Below are positions 1-17,282 of a stretch of 64,000 nt of DNA, piece by piece. Under the pieces are notes generated by a model. It was not told the origin of the DNA. It searched no databases and saw only the letters and a list, made by a program, of their open reading frames with translations. The position numbers were made by a program, and so were the translations under genes. Every line of letters begins with the position of its first letter. The stretch's first letter is position 1. This DNA comes from Actinacidiphila oryziradicis (GTDB lineage: Bacteria; Actinomycetota; Actinomycetes; Streptomycetales; Streptomycetaceae). The DNA is taken from contig NZ_SUMC01000002.1 in the NCBI RefSeq assembly GCF_005047355.1, positions 124,001 through 188,000 on the forward strand, written 5' to 3'.

Positions 1-79
1 GCGCTGGCTCCCTTCGGTCGCGAAGAAAAAGGCGCTCCTACGGGAAGGGGGAGGGGCGCTGCCGCTTGTCACCGGGCCG

Positions 80-250
80 CCGGGCCGGTGGGTTGCGGAG
101 GTCAAGGCGGCTTGTGCGGCATCGGTTCGGTGGGTGTCTGGGGTCTCGTTGCCGGATCCTGGTAGAGATGGTCGGTGGCGACGCCTGTTGTCCGTGGGGG
201 GTTGCGCTGCCGTAACCGGCGGCTGTCGGGTGCTTGGTGGCTTGGCCCCG
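80..250 (+). repeat. Left perfect arm of inverted repeat (171 bp)
   Basis: This stretch is the exact reverse complement of 996-1166, base by base. The flanking parts of the same inverted repeat have diverged, so this core has either been homogenised by gene conversion or is under constraint. Neither arm carries a recognisable gene. Confidence 0.93.
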
Positions 251-332
251 TTGTCGACGGGGCGGGCGGGGGCCCGGCGGCTTCCCTCTCGGCCGGTGGG
301 CGGATGGGCGGGGGCCCGGGCCCGGCGGGGGC

Positions 333-924
333 GCAGAAACGTTCCGGCGGGGGGCGAGTGGTTGCTCTCCCGACCAGTGGGCGGCCGGCGTTCATGCGGG
401 GGGATGCAGAAACGTTCCGGCGGAGCGCCATACCGGGTTCACCACCCCCGGGGCAGCATTTACCCCACTTTGGGCATACCTTTTGGGCCCATCTGGATTG
501 TCAGTGCTGAAAGTGAAGAGATATGCCCGAATTGCCAATTTCTGGACTTCACTAACTGCACTCAAATCCGTCCCAGGGGTCGCCGGTGGCCCGCCAGCGA
601 CCCCACAGCCCGCCCGCCTGCGTGCACTACAGCCCATGCCTGCGTACACCCCGGCGTGGCGGGGGTGTACGCAGGCATGGGCTGTAGTGCACGCAGGCGC
701 GAGAGGAATTGACCGATATGCCGGATGCGGGGAAGCCTCCTCGCTCCCGCTGAAACGATTCTGCGGCGGAGCGGATCCATGAGGTGCCCCGATGAGACAG
801 CGACACTACGAGCGGGGCCCGTGAGAGTGTCCCATTCGGGCACCTAATGTCCCGATCCCCGGCAAAAACGTTCCTGCCCCGAACCCGGAGGAGAGCCACC
901 CGCCCTCCGCCGGAACGTTTCTGC
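333..924. repeat. Dispersed GAAACGTTCC motif copies
   Basis: The 18-mer GCAGAAACGTTCCGGCGG occurs exactly at 333-350 and 406-423 on the plus strand and at 907-924 on the minus strand. Degenerate forms lie near 749-769 and 861-878; the latter has the core AAAAACGTTCCTG. The core is close to the palindrome GGAACGTTYC. Two of the copies are equivalent positions in the large inverted repeat, but the 406-423 copy is an extra one. They may be protein-binding sites; nothing in the window identifies the binder. Confidence 0.7.
615..699. repeat. 38 bp perfect hairpin with 9 nt loop
   Basis: Positions 615-652 and 662-699 are perfect reverse complements, separated by the loop 653-661. It lies near the middle of the larger inverted repeat but is offset from its axis by about 34 bp. 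There is no T-run on either side, so it does not look like a simple terminator. A cruciform or a subterminal hairpin of a mobile element are alternatives. Confidence 0.92.
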
Positions 925-995
925 ACCCCCGCGCCTGGACCCCCACCCACCGGCCGGGAGGGCAGCCACCGGGCCCCCGCTCACTTCCCCCGCCC

Positions 996-1166
996 CGGGG
1001 CCAAGCCACCAAGCACCCGACAGCCGCCGGTTACGGCAGCGCAACCCCCCACGGACAACAGGCGTCGCCACCGACCATCTCTACCAGGATCCGGCAACGA
1101 GACCCCAGACACCCACCGAACCGATGCCGCACAAGCCGCCTTGACCTCCGCAACCCACCGGCCCGG
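996..1166 (-). repeat. Right perfect arm of inverted repeat (171 bp)
   Basis: This is the exact reverse complement of 80-250. Its outer edge lies about 250 bp upstream of the ATP-binding protein gene, so it sits in what would normally be that gene's upstream region. Confidence 0.93.
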
Positions 1167-1413
1167 GAGCCAACCGACGAGACGAGCCCCCCTCCTCCCC
1201 CTCCGCAGTTGCGTCTTTGATCTTTGCGACCAAAGGGAGCAAAACGCACCCGCACCCGGCCAATCAGAAATGGCGAGACCGGCAACCCCGACCACCCCAA
1301 CCACCCCAACCACGGCGTACCGGCCGGACAGGTCCAGGCCACGGACGGACAGTCACGCTCCGTACAAGCCCCACGCCTATCCAGTTGTCACACGCCCGAT
1401 CACGCTAAGTCGC

Positions 1414-1833
1414 GTGAACCAGGAAATCACCAGCCCCGAAACAGCCCCCGCCACCCGCCAGTTCCATGTCCAGCTCTCCGCCACCCGCAGGGGCGCCCGG
1501 CTTGCCCGGCTGCTCGCGACCGAGCAGCTGCGCAGCTGGGGGCTGTCGATCGAGGCGGCGGCACACGTTGTCGCTGAGCTGGCCGCGAACGCGGCGCTCC
1601 ATGGCCGCGTACCGGGCCGCGACTTCCGGCTGACGCTCACCGTCACGAACGCCGGCACACTCCGCATCGAGGTGACGGACGCCCGCGCGGAGCGCCTTCC
1701 GTCTGTCCACCGCGAGGCGCTCCCGGAGGACGAGTCGGGGCGCGGCCTCATGCTCGTGGACGCGCTGGCCGACCGCTGGGGTGTCGCGCCGGGCCCGGCG
1801 CCCTGCAAGACGGTGTGGGCCGAGCTGGGCTGA
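1414..1833 (+). CDS. RsbW-like ATP-binding protein (HATPase_c)
   Basis: A 139-residue single-domain protein of the GHKL ATPase / serine-kinase anti-sigma type that is abundant in Streptomyces. The N box is seen as VAELAANAALHG at about residues 56-67. A G1-like DAR follows, and then the G2 region ESGRGLMLVDALADRWG at about 107-123. Such proteins bind ATP; some phosphorylate anti-anti-sigma partners, but many in Streptomyces have no known partner. I chose the GTG that gives a compact domain protein; the frame is open far upstream, but that part is low-complexity and overlaps the inverted repeat. No sigma or anti-anti-sigma gene is adjacent, so the target is unknown. Confidence 0.85.
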   Translation: MNQEITSPETAPATRQFHVQLSATRRGARLARLLATEQLRSWGLSIEAAAHVVAELAANAALHGRVPGRDFRLTLTVTNAGTLRIEVTDARAERLPSVHREALPEDESGRGLMLVDALADRWGVAPGPAPCKTVWAELG

Positions 1834-2092
1834 AGAGAGGCAGCGAGGCCCCGACCTCCTGGGGGGCGGGGGGTGTGAGCTGTTGATCGTTGCGTACGAA
1901 GGAGTGTGTATGAGTTCGCTTGAGTGAGTGTGCTGGTGTGAGGGTGGTGATCGTGTCGCCCGGTCTGTTGGCGCCGTGCTGGGGAACTCGTTCGGGTGAA
2001 CGGGGGGCGGTTTCGTCGTGGTGTGCGGGGTGGGTACACCAGTCTGGATCCCCTCGGGTGAGGGGGTGGTCGGGGTGGGGGCGTTGCGGTCG

Positions 2093-2424
2093 ATGGCTGC
2101 CCCGTTCGTGGCGCCGGGGTCTTCTGGGGTGTCGGTCCGTACCTGGCTGCGGCTGACCGCTGATGAGGAGCGGGTGCTGCGTGCGGTGGGCGGGCACCTG
2201 GGCGCTTTGGCGTCGGGTGATGTCGCCCGGCGCTGCCGGGACGGATTGGAGCATGACAAGGACACGTGGGCGGCGCGGAAGCGCGCGCTGACGTCCGGGT
2301 CGTCGTCGCGGTGGGCCGGGAGTATCACCAAGGCCAGCCATGACCAGTGGGCGCTGGCGCGGCGCGGGCAGGCCGCGCACCTGAAGGGTCTGGACGCGGG
2401 TATCGCCACCCTCACCCACCGCCT
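2093..2424 (+). pseudogene. Truncated IS605 OrfB / TnpB-like N-terminus
   Basis: The translation contains WLRLTADEERVLRAVGGHLG and KRALTSGSSSRWAGSITKAS. These match the N-terminal region common to Streptomyces IS605 OrfB-type (TnpB-like) transposase homologues as I remember them. The reading frame loses family character after about 110 residues, where a 13 bp tandem repeat begins, and no RuvC-like catalytic part follows. It is therefore a 5' remnant and not a working nuclease. No TnpA-like gene is visible. The family assignment rests on recognition of these motifs only. Confidence 0.65.
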
Positions 2425-2482
2425 GGGAAACCGGGCCGGGAAACCGGGCCGGGAAACCGGGCCGGGAAACCGGGCCGGGAAA
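2425..2482 (+). repeat. 13 bp tandem repeat, 4 copies plus partial
   Basis: The unit GGGAAACCGGGCC occurs four times perfectly in a head-to-tail array (2425-2476) followed by a partial fifth copy. It marks the breakpoint of the transposase remnant and abuts the terminator of tuf. It has no spacers, so it is not a CRISPR array. Confidence 0.9.
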
Positions 2483-2488
2483 ACAGCA

Positions 2489-2526
2489 GGGCCCCGGTCC
2501 GCCGCCGAAGCGGTGGACCGGGGCCC
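2489..2526 (-). terminator. tuf transcription terminator
   Basis: A GC-rich stem (2489-2505 with 2510-2526, one G-T pair) closes a CGAA tetraloop, 34 bp downstream of the tuf stop. On the minus strand it is followed by TGCTGTTTT, the weak U-tract expected for a factor-independent terminator. Confidence 0.85.
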
Positions 2527-2559
2527 TGGAAGCCCGGTGTCAGAGAACCGGACCGGAGG

Positions 2560-3753
2560 TCACTTGGTGATGCTGGTGACCTGGCCGGCGCCGACCGTCC
2601 GGCCACCCTCGCGGATGGCGAACTTGAGGCCCTCCTCCATGGCGATCGGCTGGATCAGCGCGACCGTCATGGCGGTGTTGTCGCCCGGCATGACCATCTC
2701 GGTGCCCTCGGGGAGGGTAACGACGCCAGTCACGTCAGTCGTACGGAAGTAGAACTGCGGGCGGTAGTTGTTGAAGAACGGGGTGTGACGACCACCCTCG
2801 TCCTTCGACAGGATGTAGGCCTGGGCCTCGAACTCGGTGTGCGGCGTGACCGAACCCGGCTTGATGATGACCTGGCCGCGCTCGACGTCCTCGCGCTTGA
2901 TGCCACGGAGGAGCAGACCGACGTTCTCACCGGCCTGGCCTTCGTCGAGCAGCTTGCGGAACATCTCGATGCCGGTGACCGTGGTGGTGGTCTTGTTTTC
3001 CTTGATGCCGATGATGTCCACGGTCTCGTTGACCTTGAGGACACCACGCTCGATGCGGCCGGTGACGACGGTGCCACGACCGGTGATCGTGAAGACGTCC
3101 TCGATCGGCATCAGGAACGGCTTCTCGACATCACGCGCCGGAGTCGGGATCGACTCGTCCACGGCCGCCATGAGGCCGAGGAGCTTCTCGCCCCACTCCT
3201 TGTCGCCCTCGAGCGCCTTGAGCGCCGAGACGCGGACGACCGGCAGGTCGTCGCCCGGGTACTCGTAGTCCGAGAGGAGCTCACGGACCTCGAGCTCGAC
3301 GAGCTCCAGGATCTCCTCGTCGTCCACCATGTCGGCCTTGTTCAGGGCGACGACGATGGAGGGGACGCCGACCTGACGGGCCAGGAGCACGTGCTCCTTG
3401 GTCTGCGGCATCGGGCCGTCGGTGGCGGCGACCACGAGGATGGCGCCGTCCATCTGCGCGGCACCGGTGATCATGTTCTTGATGTAGTCAGCGTGACCGG
3501 GGCAGTCAACGTGCGCGTAGTGACGCGACTCCGTCTGGTACTCGACGTGCGCGATCGAGATGGTGATACCGCGCTGGCGCTCCTCGGGAGCCTTGTCGAT
3601 CTGGTCGAAGGCCGAGGCCTCGTTCAGGTCCGGGTACGCATCATGCAGCACCTTGGTAATCGCCGCGGTCAGCGTCGTCTTACCGTGGTCGATGTGACCG
3701 ATGGTGCCGATGTTGACGTGCGGCTTAGTCCGCTCGAACTTCGCCTTCGCCAC
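2560..3753 (-). CDS. tuf: Elongation factor Tu
   Basis: A 397-residue EF-Tu that delivers aminoacyl-tRNA to the ribosomal A site as a GTP complex. The G1 motif GHIDHGKT is at residues 19-26, DCPGH at about 81-85 and NKAD at about 136-139. Domains 2 and 3 follow at full length. It is the last gene of the rpsL-rpsG-fusA-tuf block and is separated from fusA by a 157 bp spacer that probably carries its own promoter, as known for Streptomyces tuf1. It looks like a normal housekeeping copy rather than a divergent tuf paralogue. Confidence 0.98.
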   Translation of the reverse strand: MAKAKFERTKPHVNIGTIGHIDHGKTTLTAAITKVLHDAYPDLNEASAFDQIDKAPEERQRGITISIAHVEYQTESRHYAHVDCPGHADYIKNMITGAAQMDGAILVVAATDGPMPQTKEHVLLARQVGVPSIVVALNKADMVDDEEILELVELEVRELLSDYEYPGDDLPVVRVSALKALEGDKEWGEKLLGLMAAVDESIPTPARDVEKPFLMPIEDVFTITGRGTVVTGRIERGVLKVNETVDIIGIKENKTTTTVTGIEMFRKLLDEGQAGENVGLLLRGIKREDVERGQVIIKPGSVTPHTEFEAQAYILSKDEGGRHTPFFNNYRPQFYFRTTDVTGVVTLPEGTEMVMPGDNTAMTVALIQPIAMEEGLKFAIREGGRTVGAGQVTSITK

Positions 3754-3910
3754 TGGGGTCCTCCTGTGGAGTGGATCTGTACGCCTTGCTTCATCGGCGC
3801 CAGGTGATCTTTGCTGGGGATGCGGGGCGACCGGGCATTCCGTCTTGCGGCGGAATGCCCCGCGTTGCCTCTGTCAAGCCTAAGGCTTGAGCGGCTCTCC
3901 AAATACGGAG
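3754..3910 (-). promoter_or_regulatory. fusA-tuf spacer with hairpin; probable tuf promoter region
   Basis: The spacer holds a 10 bp stem-loop (3833-3842 with 3851-3860), just after fusA in the transcription direction. Streptomyces tuf1 is known to be transcribed both from the rpsL operon and from a promoter in this spacer. I could not pick the -10/-35 elements with confidence. Confidence 0.5.
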
Positions 3911-6046
<2,136 letters not shown>

Positions 6047-6084
6047 GAGGCTCTGTCTTCTCTCGGTCTCGATGTGGGTGCTGA

Positions 6085-6555
6085 CTACCAGCGGTAGTGC
6101 GCGAAGGCCTTGTTGGACTCGGCCATCTTGTGGGTGTCCTCGCGACGCTTGACGGAGGCGCCGAGACCGTTGCTGGCGTCCAGCAGCTCGTTCATCAGGC
6201 GCTCGGTCATGGTCTTCTCGCGGCGGGCGCGGGAGTAACCCACGAGCCAGCGCAGCGCGAGCGTGGAGGAACGGCCCGGACGGACCTCGACGGGCACCTG
6301 GTAAGTCGCGCCACCGACACGGCGGGACTTGACCTCGATGGCCGGCTTGACGTTCTCAAGTGCGCGCTTGAGCGTGATGACCGGGTCGGCACCGGACTTC
6401 TCACGCACGCCCTCGAGGGCGCCGTACACGATGCGCTCAGCGGTGGAACGCTTGCCGTGCAGGAGGATCTTGTTGACCAGCGAGGTCACCAGAGGAGAAC
6501 CATAGACCGGGTCGATGATGACCGGGCGCTTCGGGGCGGGGCCCTTACGAGGCAT
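6085..6555 (-). CDS. rpsG: 30S ribosomal protein S7
   Basis: A 156-residue S7, the assembly protein that nucleates the 30S head by binding the 3' domain of 16S rRNA. The N-terminus [20 protein letters not shown] and the [20 protein letters not shown] segment are family signatures, and the C-terminus ends in the usual AFAHYRW. It starts 2 bp after the rpsL stop, so the two are probably translationally coupled. In E. coli S7 is the autoregulator of this operon; whether that holds here cannot be seen. Confidence 0.98.
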   Translation of the reverse strand: MPRKGPAPKRPVIIDPVYGSPLVTSLVNKILLHGKRSTAERIVYGALEGVREKSGADPVITLKRALENVKPAIEVKSRRVGGATYQVPVEVRPGRSSTLALRWLVGYSRARREKTMTERLMNELLDASNGLGASVKRREDTHKMAESNKAFAHYRW

Positions 6556-6557
6556 TC

Positions 6558-6929
6558 TTACTTCTCCTTCTTGGCGCCGTAGCGGCTGCGGGCCTGCTTG
6601 CGGTTCTTGACACCCTGGGTGTCCAGGGAGCCGCGGATGATCTTGTAACGAACACCCGGCAGGTCCTTCACGCGGCCGCCGCGCACGAGCACGATGGAGT
6701 GCTCCTGCAGGTTGTGGCCCTCGCCCGGAATGTAGGCGGTGACCTCAATCCCACTGGTCAGGCGCACACGGGCCACCTTGCGAAGCGCCGAGTTCGGCTT
6801 CTTCGGGGTGGTCGTGTACACACGCGTGCAGACACCACGACGCTGAGGGGAGCCCTTTAGCGCAGGCGTCTTGTTCTTCTCGACCTTGTCCTGCCGGCCC
6901 TTCCGGACCAGCTGCTGGATCGTAGGCAC
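6558..6929 (-). CDS. rpsL: 30S ribosomal protein S12
   Basis: A 123-residue S12, which sits at the decoding centre of the 30S subunit. The GTG start giving [19 protein letters not shown] is the conserved one; the frame is open 12 codons upstream, but those codons are not family-like. The two lysines whose change gives streptomycin resistance are both present, in [11 protein letters not shown] and [10 protein letters not shown], so the allele is of the drug-sensitive type. It is the first gene of the str operon and has a 200 nt untranslated leader behind a good promoter. Confidence 0.98.
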   Translation of the reverse strand: MPTIQQLVRKGRQDKVEKNKTPALKGSPQRRGVCTRVYTTTPKKPNSALRKVARVRLTSGIEVTAYIPGEGHNLQEHSIVLVRGGRVKDLPGVRYKIIRGSLDTQGVKNRKQARSRYGAKKEK

Positions 6930-7130
6930 CGTTTCTCCGGTTTCTGTGTGCCGATCTCGATACATCTAACCTGGGGAGGTTTCCCCGACCCACGCGGTCG
7001 GGTGTGTCGCGATCCTTGTACGCCCCCGCAATGCGGGTAAGGTGCGTATTTCGGGTGTCGCGGCCTCGGTGGTCCCTGAATGGACGAGTGCACACACAGG
7101 AACCCGGGCACACCCCAGGCACAAGGTCAG

Positions 7131-7159
7131 AGCCTACCTATCGCATCGGCTGCGGTCAA
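7131..7159 (-). promoter_or_regulatory. Probable rpsL (str operon) promoter
   Basis: On the minus strand TTGACC (7159-7154) and TAGGCT (7136-7131) are separated by exactly 17 bp. This is a good match to the main vegetative (HrdB-type) consensus. Transcription would start near 7124, giving a leader of about 195 nt before rpsL. Confidence 0.7.
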
Positions 7160-7246
7160 AACAAATAGGCAGCGCCGGGCCCGACCCCTTCGAAACCTGT
7201 ACCCTGCCCGGCCAGCACAGTCGTCAATCATCGGACTGGCTTGATT

Positions 7247-7762
7247 TTACGGCCATGTGGTCGACGACACACCGTTGGCGGCCCATACCGCCACAACGAT
7301 CAGCGCGACCAGCGCGACCATGATGAGGGTCACCACATAGCCCAGCACCATCCCGCCGACGGCCATGCTGTCGCCCCGCTCGCCCGTCCGGCGTATCTCG
7401 CGCCGGGCCATATGACCCAGCACAATCGCCGGGATCGCGGTGATCCCCACGAAGATGCCGCCCACCCCGCAGATGAGCGCGGCCACCGCCTTGCTGTTGG
7501 TGCGCGGCAGCAGAGCCGGGCGGAAGACGGGAGGCAGCGGCTGCGGCTGCGGTATGTCGCCGATGACGGCGTCCAGTTCTCCGTAGGTACGGGCCTGGTA
7601 GGCGCGGCCGACCCGGTCGTCGTACTCCTCCATGAGGAGCCGGCCCTCGGCGTAGGCGCCCTTGAGTATCTCCACCGCGCCCTCGCGGGCCGCGTCGGAT
7701 GCCAGCATGCTGTGCTGGGCCGCCTGCGCGGGCTGCCACTGCTGGTACGACACTCGGACCAC
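7247..7762 (-). CDS. DUF1707 / DUF4190 membrane protein
   Basis: A 171-residue protein with two parts. Residues about 22-72 (ASDAAREGAVEILKGAYAEG and on to GELDAVIGDIP) match the DUF1707 module, a short soluble domain common at the N-terminus of actinobacterial membrane proteins. Residues about 90-165 contain two hydrophobic segments (AALICGVGGIFVGITAIPAI and YVVTLIMVALVALIVVAVWA) with a GHMARREIRRTG loop, typical of DUF4190. The GTG start has a GGGGAG ribosome site. It sits between the rpoC terminator and the str operon and is probably monocistronic. The function is unknown. Confidence 0.85.
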   Translation of the reverse strand: MVRVSYQQWQPAQAAQHSMLASDAAREGAVEILKGAYAEGRLLMEEYDDRVGRAYQARTYGELDAVIGDIPQPQPLPPVFRPALLPRTNSKAVAALICGVGGIFVGITAIPAIVLGHMARREIRRTGERGDSMAVGGMVLGYVVTLIMVALVALIVVAVWAANGVSSTTWP

Positions 7763-7804
7763 TCCCCCTGGAGCCGGATATTCCGTCCATTGTCCCGTAG
7801 AACG

Positions 7805-7846
7805 CCGCAGGGCGGCACCCCGGTTCCCCGGGGTGCCGCCCTGCGG
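7805..7846 (-). terminator. rpoBC operon terminator
   Basis: A 17 bp perfect stem (7805-7821 with 7830-7846) and an 8 nt loop lie 20 bp after the rpoC stop. There is no real U-tract, which is usual for Streptomyces terminators. It may also stop other transcription through this intergenic gap. Confidence 0.85.
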
Positions 7847-7866
7847 TCCAGCAGGATCGCTGCGAA

Positions 7867-11766
<3,900 letters not shown>

Positions 11767-11852
11767 TTGTCGTCAATCCCACCTTCGTGGTGTCCCGGCC
11801 AAGCGTTACAGCCGGGGTCGAATGTCAAACATGGTCTGAACGGTCCGGGGAA

Positions 11853-11882
11853 GGTGGGGGCTCTTCGGGAAGAGCCCCCACC
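11853..11882 (-). promoter_or_regulatory. rpoB-rpoC intergenic hairpin
   Basis: A 13 bp perfect stem (11853-11865 with 11870-11882) with the tetraloop CGGG lies directly after the rpoB stop. There is no U-tract, so it is more likely a processing or stability element than a full terminator, since rpoC needs read-through. Confidence 0.75.
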
Positions 11883-11888
11883 GGCCCG

Positions 11889-15374
<3,486 letters not shown>

Positions 15375-15848
15375 GAGGGGGTCCTTCCGAGGGCTCGGAC
15401 TCACTACGCGCGTACCGGTTCCGCCCCTGAGCCCATGAGGGGACGCCCTGGTCCAGGGCATCTTCGGCAAGCTCAGGCTTGGGGTTGTTCCTGGTGACGG
15501 GCCAGGCAACAGCTAACAGGCAGCGCAAAGGGTCAGTGTAGCCATTCGGCACACTGATGTCCAGTGCAGAGTTCTGGAGACCGGCAGAGCCAATCTCTCC
15601 CTCCGGGAGGGTCGCCCCTCGTTGTCCTTCTCGACTGTGCTTCGTGCTTGCCACGCTAGGCATTCCCGCATCGCCGCCGATCCATGCCTCGGTGCTGGAC
15701 CGATCTGGCGGTGCGTCCTGAGAATTGCGCGCTACGTGCGGTTCGTCAAGGCCTCCGCCCAGCGGGGATCATCACAGGGCAGCTCGCCAACCAGCGATGA
15801 TCACGATACCCGCAGGGCTCGGCAGCACGGGAGAGCCGCCACTCAAAC
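15375..15848 (-). promoter_or_regulatory. rpoB upstream region, no gene
   Basis: About 475 bp between the rplL terminators and rpoB contain no convincing coding sequence. The Streptomyces rpoB promoter is expected here, with a long untranslated leader. I did not find a clear -10/-35 pair. Confidence 0.5.
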
Positions 15849-15850
15849 AA

Positions 15851-15886
15851 CGCAGGGCGACCACCCGAAAGGGTGGCCGCCCTGCG
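15851..15886 (-). terminator. rplJ-rplL operon terminator
   Basis: A 16 bp stem with a GAAA tetraloop (15851-15866 with 15871-15886, one mismatch) is followed on the minus strand by TTGTTTGAGT. A second stem-loop lies nearer the gene at 15890-15916. The two form a tandem stop after rplL. Confidence 0.85.
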
Positions 15887-15948
15887 GCTGATCAGCCCCC
15901 CGAAGGGGGACTGATCCCGAGCCGGAGGCCCGTTTGGTGCGCTGATAC

Positions 15949-16332
15949 TTACTTGACCTCGACGGAGGCGCCAGCGGCCTTGAGGGACTCGGCAGCCTTC
16001 TCGGCGGCCTCCTTGGGGGCCTTCTCCAGGACGGCCTTCGGAGCGCCGTCCACGAGGTCCTTGGCTTCCTTCAGGCCCAGCGAGGTGAGCTCACGCACGA
16101 CCTTGATGACCTGGATCTTCTTCTCACCGGCGCCGGTGAGGATGACGTCGAACTCGTCCTGCTCCTCCGGGGCCTCGGCGACGGCGGCAGCGCCACCACC
16201 GGCGGCAACGGCGACCGGAGCGGCAGCCTTGACGTCGAACTTCTCCTCGAACGCCTTCACGAACTCGGAGAGCTCGATGAGGGTCAGGGTCTCGAACTGC
16301 GAGAGCAGCTCGTCCTGGGACAGCTTCGCCAT
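15949..16332 (-). CDS. rplL: 50S ribosomal protein L7/L12
   Basis: A 127-residue stalk protein that recruits translation factors to the ribosome. The N-terminal dimerisation domain is followed by an Ala/Gly-rich hinge ([20 protein letters not shown] at about 54-73). The C-terminal domain contains [20 protein letters not shown] and ends in ASVEVK. It lies 86 bp after rplJ and is the last gene of the pair. Confidence 0.98.
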   Translation of the reverse strand: MAKLSQDELLSQFETLTLIELSEFVKAFEEKFDVKAAAPVAVAAGGGAAAVAEAPEEQDEFDVILTGAGEKKIQVIKVVRELTSLGLKEAKDLVDGAPKAVLEKAPKEAAEKAAESLKAAGASVEVK

Positions 16333-16418
16333 GATGGCGTCCTTCCACTAATTCGGCAGGTGCCGGGTGTATATGAAGGCGGGCGTACGGGCCCGCTGCG
16401 ACCGAACGCGAGGAGTGA

Positions 16419-16985
16419 CTACTCCGCGCTCTCGGCCTCGGCGGGAGCCGGCGTACCGGCACCGCCCTGCTCTGCCTCGCGCTTCTCGCGCAGCGCGTCC
16501 ACCGTGCGGACGAACTCCGTGAGGGGGGCCTGGAAAGTCGCCGCGGCCTTCGCCATGGACGCCTTCAGGCCACCCGCCAGCTTGGCGAGCAGCACCTCGC
16601 GCGACTCGAGGTCCGCGAGCTTCTTGATCTCATCCGCGGACAGCGCCTTACCGTCAAGGACACCGCCCTTGATGATGAGGTTCGGGTTGTCCTTGGCGAA
16701 GTCACGAAGACCCTTCGCCGACTCCACCGGGTCACCGGTGACGAAGGCAACAGCCGTCGGACCTGCGAACAGGTCGTCCAGCACATTGATCCCGGCCTCG
16801 TTGGCCGCGATCTTGGTCAGCGTGTTCTTCACCACGGCGTACTGGGCGTTCTCACCGAGCGAACGGCGCAGCTGCTTCAGCTGCGCCACGGTGAGACCGC
16901 GGTACTCGGTCAGCACGGCGGCATTCGAGCTGCGGAACTTGTCCGTCAGCTCGGCAACCGCGGCAGCCTTATCGGGCCTCGCCAT
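16419..16985 (-). CDS. rplJ: 50S ribosomal protein L10
   Basis: A 188-residue L10, which anchors L7/L12 dimers to 23S rRNA. The ATG has a strong AAGGAGG site and gives [20 protein letters not shown]; the open frame runs 86 codons further upstream through the leader, but that part is not protein-like. [20 protein letters not shown] and [15 protein letters not shown] are family segments. The C-terminus is extended with an Ala/Glu/Pro-rich tail. In other bacteria L10-L12 bind the leader and repress translation. Confidence 0.97.
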   Translation of the reverse strand: MARPDKAAAVAELTDKFRSSNAAVLTEYRGLTVAQLKQLRRSLGENAQYAVVKNTLTKIAANEAGINVLDDLFAGPTAVAFVTGDPVESAKGLRDFAKDNPNLIIKGGVLDGKALSADEIKKLADLESREVLLAKLAGGLKASMAKAAATFQAPLTEFVRTVDALREKREAEQGGAGTPAPAEAESAE

Positions 16986-17282
16986 GAGCCTCGGCCTCCT
17001 TCCGGGTGATTGCGGACCGCAAGGATCCGAAGGAGGGGGCTGAACAAAACGAAACGCCCCGGCGCAAGCGCACGGGGCGTGACTCGACCGGGATAAATCC
17101 CGGGAGTCCATCCACGAACACCTACGCGGGTCGTCCGCAGCTAGCGGATCCTTCGGCCACCGCGCCCCTTTGTATGGGCACAGCAACGACCAGCGGTCTT
17201 TGGCTTCGCTCGGAGAATACGGGACAGGCTGCCGCCCGGGCAAATCGGTGCCGGCCGCCCGGCCCGGCCCGAGCCCTGGGCC
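16986..17282 (-). promoter_or_regulatory. rplJ leader, putative L10 autoregulatory region
   Basis: The 297 bp before rplJ are not coding. On the minus strand they include a CGTAGGTG stretch (17119-17126), reminiscent of L10-leader RNAs. Nearer the gene is a stem-loop (17054-17060 with 17074-17080, inner GCGC AA GCGC stem) followed by TTTCGTTTTG. That hairpin resembles an intrinsic terminator, so it could act as an attenuator or stop transcription from the upstream lipoprotein gene. Confidence 0.55.

Larger units (their letters stand above)
1..1260. repeat. Large imperfect inverted repeat, no gene seen
   Basis: The first 1.25 kb reads as an imperfect palindrome centred near 620-660. The two identical arms at 80-250 and 996-1166 pair without a gap (positions sum to 1246). 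The similarity continues outwards to position 1 (about 1-79 against about 1167-1250) and inwards (251-370 against about 886-995), with indels and substitutions. I see no convincing coding frame in it; open frames here are short or Arg/Pro/Gly-rich. The left half may continue beyond the window. It could be two duplicated upstream regions placed head to head, or a relic of a mobile element. Confidence 0.85.

Noticed and set aside
847..1413. Upstream extension of the ATP-binding protein to an ATG at 847
   Set aside because: The extra 189 codons are Pro/Arg/Thr-rich, overlap the inverted repeat and are not family-like.
2425..2482. Possible CRISPR array
   Set aside because: The 13 bp units are directly adjacent with no spacers.
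6558..6929. Streptomycin-resistance substitutions in S12
   Set aside because: Both key lysines are present, so there is no sign of a resistance allele.
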